Part shown: positions 1 through 5,564 of the stretch, piece after piece | Layout: every line of letters starts with the position of its first letter | Numbering within the stretch: position 1 is the first letter of the stretch | DNA from: Chloroflexota bacterium | GTDB lineage: Bacteria; Chloroflexota; Anaerolineae; Anaerolineales; Anaerolineaceae | Direction: 5' to 3' | Assembly: GCA_023406965.1 (NCBI GenBank) | Contig: JAEXTI010000340.1 | Coordinates: forward strand, 1-6,097 | DNA length: 6,097 nucleotides | Notes under the pieces: model-generated | What the model saw: only the letters and a program-made list of their open reading frames with translations | Told to the model about the DNA's origin: nothing | Databases searched by the model: none | Translations under genes and position numbers: made by a program

Positions 1-634
1 GCGGAGTGGCGGGTTGCGAGGGCGGGCCGATTCTGGAGAGCAGATTATCTTTGGGCTTGGAGGGCTCGGCGGCAGCGTTGAACATCGCGAACAAATCCGC
101 ATCGGATTCGGGAGGCTTTGGCTGTTCAGGCTCGAGAGGGAATCTGAGGCTGGCGAAAGGATCCTCTGCGGGAGGAGGGGGTTCCTGCGAAGCGGGCCTG
201 GCCGTTTCGGAGCTTTGCGCGAACATGGCCAACAGATCATCTTCCGGCTGAGCGGGTGTTTTGGCGGGTGGCTGTTCAGGCTCGGTAGAGGTTCTCATCC
301 GCGAGAGGATGCCACCGCCTTGAGCGGGTTGACTGGGCGGCACCACCGCCGGTGCGGCGGGTACGGATGGTGGCGGTGCGGGTGGAAGGGGCGATTGGGT
401 GGCAGTCAGTTTTTCCAACCCCAATTGAGCCTGGCGGCTTTGGGGGTTGAAGCGCAGGCACTGTTGCAGCACCTCAATGCGTTGGTCGCGGGTGGGCATT
501 GTTTCGACCAGCCAGAACCATGCGGCCTCGTTGCGAGGGTTGCTGTCCAGTAATTTGGCCAGCAAGCGGCGCGCATCGGCAGTACGCCCGGCTCGGATGT
601 GCGCTACAGCTTGTTGGAGGAGGTCTGAGTCCAT
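1..634 (-). CDS. TPR-like protein with Pro-rich, motif-repeating tail (C-terminus beyond window)
   Basis: The frame is open on the minus strand from ATG at 634-632 to the window edge, giving 211 residues with no stop, so the gene is 3'-truncated. Residues 1-76 form a helical, TPR-type module. It has a first helix pair (about 4-30), then N32-P33-R34-N35-E36-A37-A38-W39 followed by a W-x-W-L pattern, and R61-F62-N63-P64 before a last helix ending near L76. Such modules usually act as protein-protein scaffolds. Residues about 77-211 are rich in Pro, Ala, Gln and Glu and probably disordered. They contain two related blocks: EPEQP at 118 and 168, and D-L-L-A-M-F (133-138) and D-L-F-A-M-F (180-185). 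An L-S-R element occurs near 110 and 199. An AAGGA Shine-Dalgarno overlaps the TAA stop of the preceding gene, leaving an 8-bp gap, so translation is probably coupled. The function is unknown. A membrane or other domain could follow outside the window. Confidence 0.8.
   Translation of the reverse strand, partial: MDSDLLQQAVAHIRAGRTADARRLLAKLLDSNPRNEAAWFWLVETMPTRDQRIEVLQQCLRFNPQSRQAQLGLEKLTATQSPLPPAPPPSVPAAPAVVPPSQPAQGGGILSRMRTSTEPEQPPAKTPAQPEDDLLAMFAQSSETARPASQEPPPPAEDPFASLRFPLEPEQPKPPESDADLFAMFNAAAEPSKPKDNLLSRIGPPSQPATP
80..284 (-). repeat. Internal duplication in the tail of the TPR-like gene
   Basis: The 16-base sequence TGGCTGTTCAGGCTCG (plus strand) occurs exactly at 119-134 and again at 269-284, 150 bp apart and in the same reading frame. 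It encodes EPEQP on the minus strand. A second pair, around the GAACAT at 80-85 and 221-226 (141 bp apart), encodes the two L-x-A-M-F motifs. The two offsets differ by three codons. This suggests an old duplication of roughly 47-50 codons followed by small insertions or deletions in the linker. Confidence 0.6.
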
Positions 635-642
635 GAGGGTCC

Positions 643-1110
643 TTATTCTAGTGGAATACTTTCAAGGTCGGTTAGTAGCATTTGTCGGGCCTGGGCATCT
701 GCCATTTGGGCGCTGAGAGCACGGGCCTGGGCCACGGCTTCACGAGCCTGGGGAAAGTTTCGGGCCAGGGCTTCCGCGCGGGCTACGGCTTCGTAGGCGT
801 ATCCGGCATAAAAGGGTGGCTCTCCCTGGCTGTATTCCAGGCAACGGGTGGCATATTGCAAGGCAGGGCCAGCTTGTTTGAGTAAAACGTATACGCGGGA
901 TACCTGCCAGTAACCGACCGACAGGTTTTGGCGCGTGCAGTCGGAACGCTGGGTCCAATGCCAAAGGGATGCAAAAGCAGTCATCAGCATGTGCTGATCT
1001 TCCTCAGTTGTGCGGTGGGATTTTTCGATGAGTTCCCAGGTACGGTTGAAGCAATCGGCGGAGAAGAAGCGGTGGGCGGTGTTCAGATCAAAGGAGGGAT
1101 GATCTGGCAT
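643..1110 (-). CDS. Uncharacterised 155-aa helical protein (TPR-like)
   Basis: This is a complete gene with ATG at 1110-1108 and stop TAA at 645-643. A GGAGAG Shine-Dalgarno lies 3 nt before the ATG (plus 1114-1119). The 155-residue product looks cytosolic and all-helical, with no signal peptide or membrane segment. Recognisable stretches are H13-R14-F15-F16-S17-A18-D19-C20-F21-N22, then S48-L49-W50-H51-W52-T53-Q54-R55, then N62-L63-S64-V65-G66-Y67-W68-Q69-V70-S71-R72-V73-Y74, and P98-P99-F100-Y101-A102-G103-Y104. The second half (about 63-135) looks like two TPR-type helix pairs with Ala-rich helices. From memory, proteins with this W-H-W-T-Q-R and N-L-S-V-G-Y-W pattern recur in several phyla as hypothetical proteins; I cannot name a family. 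It sits 23 bp after sir2 and 8 bp before the TPR-like gene, so it is very likely an operon member. No catalytic motif is evident. Confidence 0.82.
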   Translation of the reverse strand: MPDHPSFDLNTAHRFFSADCFNRTWELIEKSHRTTEEDQHMLMTAFASLWHWTQRSDCTRQNLSVGYWQVSRVYVLLKQAGPALQYATRCLEYSQGEPPFYAGYAYEAVARAEALARNFPQAREAVAQARALSAQMADAQARQMLLTDLESIPLE

Positions 1111-1133
1111 AGTCTCTCCAAAAAAAGCGCGGA

Positions 1134-1898
1134 TCAGACCATCCCGGCTGAAATAGCCGGGAGCGCTTGAGCAAGATCGAGAGGGATTCGAATCGCAGCG
1201 TGCGAATCTAGATGGGTGGTAGACAGGTTGATGATGATGAGTTTGGCGCCGTTTTCGACGGCTATTTCGGGCAAGCGAGCGGCAGGCCAGACTTCCAGGG
1301 AAGAGCCGACCACCAGAATTACATCGGCCCGGGTGCAGTGTTTTTCAGCAGCTTCCCAGACTTTTGACGGCAGGTTTTCCTGAAAAAGAACAATGTCGGG
1401 TTTTAGTACGTTCCGGCAGTGACTGCAAAGGGGCATCTCTTTGCCGGCGCGCAAGAGGCTTTCGAACATGCGGCTGGGGAAGCGGCAGCGGCAGTTGAGG
1501 CACACCATCTCGTCAATCGAACCGTGCACCGGAAACACCTGGCGCGAACCGGCGCGCTGATGCAAGCCGTCGATGTTTTGGGTAACGACAGCGCGAATAA
1601 AGCCGGCGTTTTCCATCTGCGCCAGGGCAGTGTGGGCGGGGTTGGGGCGCGAGTCCCACATCTTGAGGAGGAGGGGGCGCTTCCAATCCCAGAATTTTTT
1701 GGGGTCATTCAAAAAGGTGCTTCGAGAAGCAACCTCCATCGGGTCAATCATCTCCCACATGCCGCTGCCTTTGGAGCGGAAATCGGGGATGCCTGAGGGG
1801 GTTGAGATGCCTGCGCCTGAAAAGACCACCGCATGACGGGCGTTTCTTAATAAATGCCTGGCGCTCTCGATCTCGGTCGAAGCGGGGGCAGAGGTCAT
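1134..1898 (-). CDS. cobB: Sir2-family NAD-dependent protein deacetylase
   Basis: The 254-residue product has the length typical of a single-domain bacterial sirtuin. Sirtuins remove acyl groups from lysine using NAD+, releasing nicotinamide and O-acyl-ADP-ribose. Visible motifs are the Rossmann/NAD loop G28-A29-G30-I31-S32 followed by G36-I37-P38-D39-F40-R41; Q107-N108-I109-D110; the catalytic base H125 in H-G; a zinc site of two C-x2-C pairs (C133/C136 and C158/C161); and the NAD-binding G198-S199-S200-L201. The late motif normally written F-G-E reads F172-Q173-E174, a deviation worth noting. The G-I-S-T-P-S-G-I-P-D-F-R loop is like that of Thermotoga Sir2 (class U), and no clear Y-x-x-R desuccinylase signature is seen, so deacetylation is the likeliest activity. 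The ATG at 1898 overlaps the stop of the receiver-CpaE gene by 4 bp (ATGA) and has no evident Shine-Dalgarno of its own, so it probably depends on translational coupling. Substrates are unknown; neighbouring proteins are candidates. Confidence 0.95.
   Translation of the reverse strand: MTSAPASTEIESARHLLRNARHAVVFSGAGISTPSGIPDFRSKGSGMWEMIDPMEVASRSTFLNDPKKFWDWKRPLLLKMWDSRPNPAHTALAQMENAGFIRAVVTQNIDGLHQRAGSRQVFPVHGSIDEMVCLNCRCRFPSRMFESLLRAGKEMPLCSHCRNVLKPDIVLFQENLPSKVWEAAEKHCTRADVILVVGSSLEVWPAARLPEIAVENGAKLIIINLSTTHLDSHAAIRIPLDLAQALPAISAGMV
1142..1162 (-). other. 8-bp hairpin at the 3' end of sir2, with a downstream T-run
   Basis: The plus strand shows TCCCGGCT (1142-1149), GAAAT, then AGCCGGGA (1155-1162), a perfect 8-bp stem with a 5-nt loop in the last sir2 codons. 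On the transcribed strand a run of seven T (1126-1120) follows about 15 nt later, just before the next gene's Shine-Dalgarno. The spacing is too long for a normal intrinsic terminator. It may be chance, an mRNA stability element or weak attenuation between sir2 and the next gene. Confidence 0.3.
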
Positions 1899-3043
1899 GA
1901 GGCGATACGTTCGGCTATTGACTCCGCCAGACGGCTGTACTGCAGACTGAGCAATCCACCAATTTGGACCTGGATCATGGGCAAGTTGCGGGTGGCGGCT
2001 TGGAACGAGACCTCGGGGGCGGGCGGAATCACCTGGGCAACAGGATGTCCGAGGGCTTCCTGCACCTGGATGACCGAAAGCTGCACATCGGCGCGGATGC
2101 GGTTGACCATAACCAGGGTAATCAGTTTGGATTTGCCAAAACCACGGAGTTTTAAGTCGTCTAACAGTTGGCGGGTTCGATTGACCGTACCGGGGTAGGG
2201 TTCGGTCACAACGACCACTTCCTTGCAGTGGTTAAGGACTTCATCAAGGCCCAGGCAAAGGATGTTGCCGATATCGAGCATGCAGACCTTGCACATGAGC
2301 GAGAGCTGGTCAACGACGGCTTCTAACTGCTTGACGTTCTTCATGAGTTGAACGTCGCGAGCAAAGGGCGTTGTCATCAGCAGGCGGACGCCGTAGGGTA
2401 CGCGCAGAAGTTCATTTTCAATGGTGGTGACGTTGATGTCGTTAGGATTCAGGCGTAGCAGATTGTTCAAGCCTTCTTGCGTGGGCATGCCCAATTCGGT
2501 GCTCCAACTGCCCTGTCCGGGGCGAAGTTCGGCTGCCACCACTTCCTGTTTGGTGTTTTGGTAGTAATTGATGGCCAGGTTGAGTACCAGCGAGGATACT
2601 CCCAAACCACCTTTCGAGCCGATAAATCCGATGGTGTGGCCGCGCTCGACCGGCGCGCTAGGCCCGCGTGTCTTGCTGCGGGAGAGAATGGCGCGCATGT
2701 GCGCAGTGAGTTCGGCTGGGTGGATGGGTTTGGTCAGGTAATCGTCTGCGCCGGCTTCATAACCGGCAATTTTGTCTTCCACCTGGGCTTTGGCGGTAAA
2801 CATCAGAATGGGGATATCGGAGGTTTCCGGTTCTTTGCGCAGGGTGCGAGCCACGCTGTAGCCATCCACGTCTGGCATCATCACATCTAACAAGATGAGG
2901 TCGGGGTGTTCGGCACGAGCCATGCCAATGGCCTGGGTGCCATTGGAGGCTGCCAGGATTTTGTACCCCTGCCGTTCCAGCATTAAACCAACCAAACGGA
3001 GGGTCTGAACATCATCATCGACGATTAGAATTTTCTCGGCCAT
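1895..3043 (-). CDS. Response-regulator receiver domain fused to a CpaE/TadZ-like MinD-family ATPase
   Basis: The 382-residue product has two domains. Residues 1-122 form a complete receiver domain: acidic pair D9/D10, phospho-acceptor D53 in L-L-D-V-M-M-P, T83, and K105 in T-K-P. Residues about 135-382 form a MinD/ParA-type P-loop ATPase of the CpaE/TadZ group. The deviant Walker A is K144-G-G-L-G-V149-S-S: the signature lysine is kept, while the second lysine of K-G-G-V-G-K-T is Val (CpaE proteins often have Ala there). D257 after a hydrophobic strand fits Walker B, and V311-M-V-N-R resembles the base-recognition strand. The usual acidic switch after Walker A reads A171-E172-L-R-P-G-Q-G, with Glu for Asp. 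CpaE/TadZ proteins position Tad/Flp pilus secretion machinery; no other tad gene is visible here, so the partner is open. The ATG at 3043 has an AGGGGAG Shine-Dalgarno 4 nt upstream. This is the first gene of the minus-strand operon. Confidence 0.92.
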   Translation of the reverse strand: MAEKILIVDDDVQTLRLVGLMLERQGYKILAASNGTQAIGMARAEHPDLILLDVMMPDVDGYSVARTLRKEPETSDIPILMFTAKAQVEDKIAGYEAGADDYLTKPIHPAELTAHMRAILSRSKTRGPSAPVERGHTIGFIGSKGGLGVSSLVLNLAINYYQNTKQEVVAAELRPGQGSWSTELGMPTQEGLNNLLRLNPNDINVTTIENELLRVPYGVRLLMTTPFARDVQLMKNVKQLEAVVDQLSLMCKVCMLDIGNILCLGLDEVLNHCKEVVVVTEPYPGTVNRTRQLLDDLKLRGFGKSKLITLVMVNRIRADVQLSVIQVQEALGHPVAQVIPPAPEVSFQAATRNLPMIQVQIGGLLSLQYSRLAESIAERIAS

Positions 3044-3093
3044 GGCTCTCCCCTTTGGAAGACAACGGTCTTTGTTATTAGTCTAGCTTAAAA

Positions 3094-3099
3094 ATTATA
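3094..3099 (-). promoter_or_regulatory. Predicted -10 box of the minus-strand operon
   Basis: Read on the minus strand, 3099-3094 is TATAAT, a perfect sigma-70-type -10 box preceded by GTTG. It predicts transcription starting near 3087 and a leader of about 44 nt ahead of the ATG at 3043. No good -35 hexamer lies 16-18 bp upstream (around 3116-3123), so the promoter may be weak alone or need an activator. Confidence 0.5.
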
Positions 3100-3122
3100 C
3101 AACGACAAGAGGATTCTTGCGT

Positions 3123-3136
3123 CACATATCTATGTG
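3123..3136. promoter_or_regulatory. Short inverted repeat upstream of the minus-strand promoter
   Basis: CACATA (3123-3128), TC, TATGTG (3131-3136) is a perfect 6-bp inverted repeat with a 2-bp centre. It lies just upstream of where the -35 region of the minus-strand promoter would be, a position typical of activator sites. An inverted repeat this short can occur by chance. Confidence 0.25.
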
Positions 3137-3194
3137 GAAAGATAAGGAGTTTTTTACGGCTGCAGGTAACATCCAATGCCCGTGCAGTCACGCC

Positions 3195-3223
3195 TTATTA
3201 CATTTGAACTACACAATTATGAT
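3195..3223 (+). promoter_or_regulatory. Candidate promoter for the histidine kinase gene
   Basis: TATGAT at 3218-3223 matches the -10 consensus at five of six positions. TTATTA at 3195-3200 sits 17 bp upstream but matches TTGACA poorly. A start near 3230 would give a leader of about 40 nt before the GTG at 3273. An alternative -10, TATACT at 3297-3302, lies inside the palindrome and would make a leaderless message starting at the ATG at 3309. Confidence 0.25.
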
Positions 3224-3260
3224 CCTACCACGCCGCGGCGCTGCATGGGGATTTTTGTTC

Positions 3261-3265
3261 AGAGG
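3261..3265 (+). promoter_or_regulatory. Ribosome binding site that decides the kinase start (AGAGG)
   Basis: AGAGG at 3261-3265 is followed, after an ideal 7-nt gap, by GTG at 3273-3275 in the kinase frame. The other candidate start, ATG at 3309, has only the GAG of the palindrome arm before it, too close to serve well. This favours GTG at 3273. Confidence 0.5.
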
Positions 3266-3272
3266 TTGTAAG

Positions 3273-5564
3273 GTGGCGAAAACATCGTATTCTCAGTATA
3301 CTGAGAATATGTCGATTCGAAAGATTACCCTGGTGGTGGTAGGGTTAACTTTTCTAGGAATGCTTGCGCTGCTCGTGCTGGTGCAGCGGCAAACGCTGTT
3401 AAATTTTTCGGAACGTGAAGAGCAGGCGGCCATGCAAAGTGGGTTGGGCCGCCTGGAAGCAGCGATAGACTTAATGTTCCGAGATTTACAATTGGTTTGC
3501 CGTGATTGGGGCTATTGGGATGATACCCTCAGTTTTGTGCAAGGCCGCAACGACCAGTTCATTGAAGAAAATCTGGGGGTTGAAAGTTTAAACAATATCG
3601 GGATTCATGTATTTGCTTTTGCCCAAACGGACGGGAAAGTGGTTTTTGCTCGCGCTATTGACCCAGATGATGGCACGGAGATGCCGGTTCCCGAAGTCGT
3701 GCTGACAGCTTTGATGGACGGCCGATTTGACGCCGTCTTGGCCGATCCAAACACACCTGTGAGCGAATGGGCTGTTACAGCGCGAGGGCCGATGATGCTG
3801 GTGGCGCAGGCCATTTTGCCGACCGATGGCGGAGACAACGCGGGAGGGATTCTACTGGCAGGCCGGATCTTCGACGCGGAAGAGATGGCGAATTTGAAGC
3901 GGATTCTGAATGCCGATCTCCTTGCTCTGAGTGTTACAGAGGATGCGCCTGCGGAGATGGTGGCATTAACAGCGCATATGTCCAGCGAACAACCCCGTTA
4001 TGTTGTGGCGCTGGATAGTGATCGCCTGAGTGGTTACCGTCTTTATCACAATTTGATTGGTGAACCGGTTTTGGTGTTACAGATGGTGATTAACCGCTCG
4101 ATTTATCAAAACGGCTTAAAAACTTCTCTGATCATGCAGTACACGATCTTTTTAATGACGCTGATCTTCGGGATGATGATTATCTTATTGTTGGAATGGG
4201 TGGTGCTTACGCCGTTAACCAAATTGGTGAAACAGGTGGTGGAGATTGGCGAGGCGCGGGATGCGCGCCGGCGCGTGCAAGTGAAAGGCAACGACGAGTT
4301 GTCGAGATTGGGGCGAGAAATCAATGTGATGTTGGGAAACCTGGAAGAGGCTCTGCGCGCGGGTGAGGTGAGTGAAGAAAAATTGCGCTTGCGGGTGAAT
4401 GACCTGGAAACGCTTTATGAAGCCTCTCAATTGCTTTTGAGCCAGGTAGATTCTCCTTTGCCGATTCAATCCATGTGCCGGTTGGTGGTGAATCGCTTGG
4501 ATCTCACCAGCGCCTGGGTGTTCTTCTTCCACAAGGCGAAGGGAGAAGTGACTCCGCTGGCCGGTTGGCATTCCGAGCGGAAATCGGTTCCAGAAGCACA
4601 TTGCCTTCCAACCAATGTGGAGATCATCCGGCGGACGATCAATTCGCACGAACCGGCGGTGTTGATGCCCATGTCTGGCAAAGATTATGCCATTGCGGCT
4701 ATGTTCCCCTTGATCGAGGATGAAAAAGTGGCCGGGCTGCTGATGCTTTGCACAAAAGACAGCAAAGCATTTGCCGGGGATGGGATGGACCGGTTAAAAC
4801 CGTTCGTAAACCTGATCGAGATGGCAGTGCAAAACCTGCGCCAATTTGAACAAATTGTGATGGGGCGAATGAGGGCTCAGACCCTTTCTGAGCGATTGGT
4901 GGAAGTTCAGGAAGACGAACGCCGCGAGATTGCCCGCGAATTGCATGACGAAATAGGGCAGATTTTGACCGGTCTAAAAATCCAGCTAGATATGGCCTTG
5001 CGCGATAGCCCGCCCGAGCAGGCGTTGGGACAAGTTCAAGAGGCACAGGGCCTGACCAATGAATTGATTGGACGAGTCCGGCAGCTTTCGTTAGATTTGC
5101 GCCCGGCCATGTTAGACGACTTCGGGTTGCTATCTGCCTTCCAGTGGTACTTTGAGCGCTATACTCGCCTGACCCATATTGAGATTAACTTCCGACACCA
5201 GGGTTTGGAAGAACGACGCTTTGCCAGCGAGTTGGAAACGGCTGCATACCGAGTCACGCAGGAAGCATTGACCAACGTGGCGCGGTATGCAGGGGTCTCC
5301 ACTGTTGAAGTGACCGCCTGGGCCACGGAAACCCAACTGCGGCTGCAAATCTCAGACGAGGGTAAGGGTTTTTCGCCTGAGGAAAAGGTTCGCGGTATAT
5401 CGAGCCGTGGGCTTGTGGGAATGCGGGAGCGAATCATGCTTCTGGGAGGCAACTTGACGATCCTTTCGGCTCCGGGTGAAGGCACACAGGTGATCGTTTC
5501 GCTGCCGTTGGTTAGCTTTTTTGAGAGGAGAGCGAATGACCGCGAAGATCTTGCTGGCGGATGA
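3273..5564 (+). CDS. Membrane sensor histidine kinase (CHASE4-HAMP-GAF-HisKA_3-HATPase_c)
   Basis: Numbered from GTG 3273, the protein has 763 residues (751 from ATG 3309). Domains in order are: membrane segment 1 (about 18-37); an extracytoplasmic CHASE4-like sensor (about 60-220) with its hallmark D78-W-G-Y-W-D-D; membrane segment 2 (about 288-311); HAMP (about 310-362) starting L-T-P-L and containing N-D-E-L; a short coiled coil; GAF (about 381-520); HisKA_3 dimerisation/phosphotransfer (about 540-610) with the phospho-acceptor H558 in E-L-H-D-E-I-G-Q; and HATPase_c (about 645-745) with N668, D695-E-G-K-G-F and G713-L-V-G-M. This is the NarX/LiaS/DesK class of kinase, which partners NarL-type regulators. 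It should autophosphorylate on His and then phosphorylate the regulator encoded by the next gene, which it overlaps by 29 bp. The ligands of CHASE4 and GAF are unknown. A 22-bp palindrome covers codons just inside the GTG start. Confidence 0.93.
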   Translation: MAKTSYSQYTENMSIRKITLVVVGLTFLGMLALLVLVQRQTLLNFSEREEQAAMQSGLGRLEAAIDLMFRDLQLVCRDWGYWDDTLSFVQGRNDQFIEENLGVESLNNIGIHVFAFAQTDGKVVFARAIDPDDGTEMPVPEVVLTALMDGRFDAVLADPNTPVSEWAVTARGPMMLVAQAILPTDGGDNAGGILLAGRIFDAEEMANLKRILNADLLALSVTEDAPAEMVALTAHMSSEQPRYVVALDSDRLSGYRLYHNLIGEPVLVLQMVINRSIYQNGLKTSLIMQYTIFLMTLIFGMMIILLLEWVVLTPLTKLVKQVVEIGEARDARRRVQVKGNDELSRLGREINVMLGNLEEALRAGEVSEEKLRLRVNDLETLYEASQLLLSQVDSPLPIQSMCRLVVNRLDLTSAWVFFFHKAKGEVTPLAGWHSERKSVPEAHCLPTNVEIIRRTINSHEPAVLMPMSGKDYAIAAMFPLIEDEKVAGLLMLCTKDSKAFAGDGMDRLKPFVNLIEMAVQNLRQFEQIVMGRMRAQTLSERLVEVQEDERREIARELHDEIGQILTGLKIQLDMALRDSPPEQALGQVQEAQGLTNELIGRVRQLSLDLRPAMLDDFGLLSAFQWYFERYTRLTHIEINFRHQGLEERRFASELETAAYRVTQEALTNVARYAGVSTVEVTAWATETQLRLQISDEGKGFSPEEKVRGISSRGLVGMRERIMLLGGNLTILSAPGEGTQVIVSLPLVSFFERRANDREDLAGG
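3288..3309. promoter_or_regulatory. Perfect 22-bp palindrome at the kinase start (operator or RNA hairpin)
   Basis: The arms TATTCTCAG (3288-3296) and CTGAGAATA (3301-3309) flank TATA (3297-3300), and the whole 22 bp reads the same on both strands. The last A is the first base of the ATG at 3309. As DNA it is symmetric in the way homodimeric repressor operators are. As RNA it would form a 9-bp stem with a 4-nt loop within the ribosome footprint of the GTG start, or directly against the ATG. There is no T-run, so it is not a terminator. By simple counting (4 to the 11th power against about 6 kb), a palindrome this long is unlikely by chance. Confidence 0.65.
5523..5530 (+). promoter_or_regulatory. 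Ribosome binding site of the response regulator inside the kinase gene
   Basis: GAGAGGAG at 5523-5530 ends 5 nt before the ATG at 5536. It lies within the last codons of the kinase gene, so translation of the two genes is probably coupled, keeping kinase and regulator amounts in proportion. Confidence 0.7.

Larger units (their letters stand above)
3044..3272. other. Divergent intergenic control region
   Basis: These 229 bp separate the minus-strand operon from the plus-strand two-component system. The stretch is locally AT-rich around 3070-3100. It holds a good minus-strand -10 box, a short inverted repeat (3123-3136), a candidate plus-strand -10 box (3218-3223), a 10-bp GC palindrome (CGCCGCGGCG, 3231-3240) and the kinase Shine-Dalgarno (3261-3265). 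The kinase frame stays open back to a TTG at 3117, but the implied 52 extra residues are Cys-rich and unlike any kinase N-terminus, so I treat them as non-coding. Confidence 0.7.

Noticed and set aside
14..553. Plus-strand open frame of 179 codons
   Set aside because: It lies antisense to the TPR-like gene, has low-complexity Gly/Arg-rich sequence typical of a shadow frame, and the minus-strand reading gives a coherent TPR-type protein with a ribosome site.
2477..2890. Plus-strand open frame of 137 codons
   Set aside because: It is antisense to the receiver-CpaE gene, whose motifs in this stretch (D53, T83, K105, Walker A) are clear.
1895..3043. Calling the receiver-ATPase a Tad pilus protein outright
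   Set aside because: No other tad/cpa genes are in the window, and CpaE-like domains fused to receivers occur outside pilus loci, so the role is left open.
3231..3240. 10-bp palindrome CGCCGCGGCG as an operator
   Set aside because: A 10-bp palindrome is expected several times by chance in 6 kb, and no second copy was seen nearby.
3117..3272. N-terminal 52-residue extension of the kinase from TTG
   Set aside because: There is no ribosome site at the TTG, the composition is un-kinase-like, and the stretch overlaps promoter features.
3288..3309. Palindrome as an intrinsic terminator
   Set aside because: There is no T-run on either side, and the hairpin sits at the start of a gene rather than after one.
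4215..4649. Minus-strand open frame of 144 codons inside the kinase gene
   Set aside because: It is antisense to well-supported HAMP and GAF coding sequence, and its product resembles no protein family.
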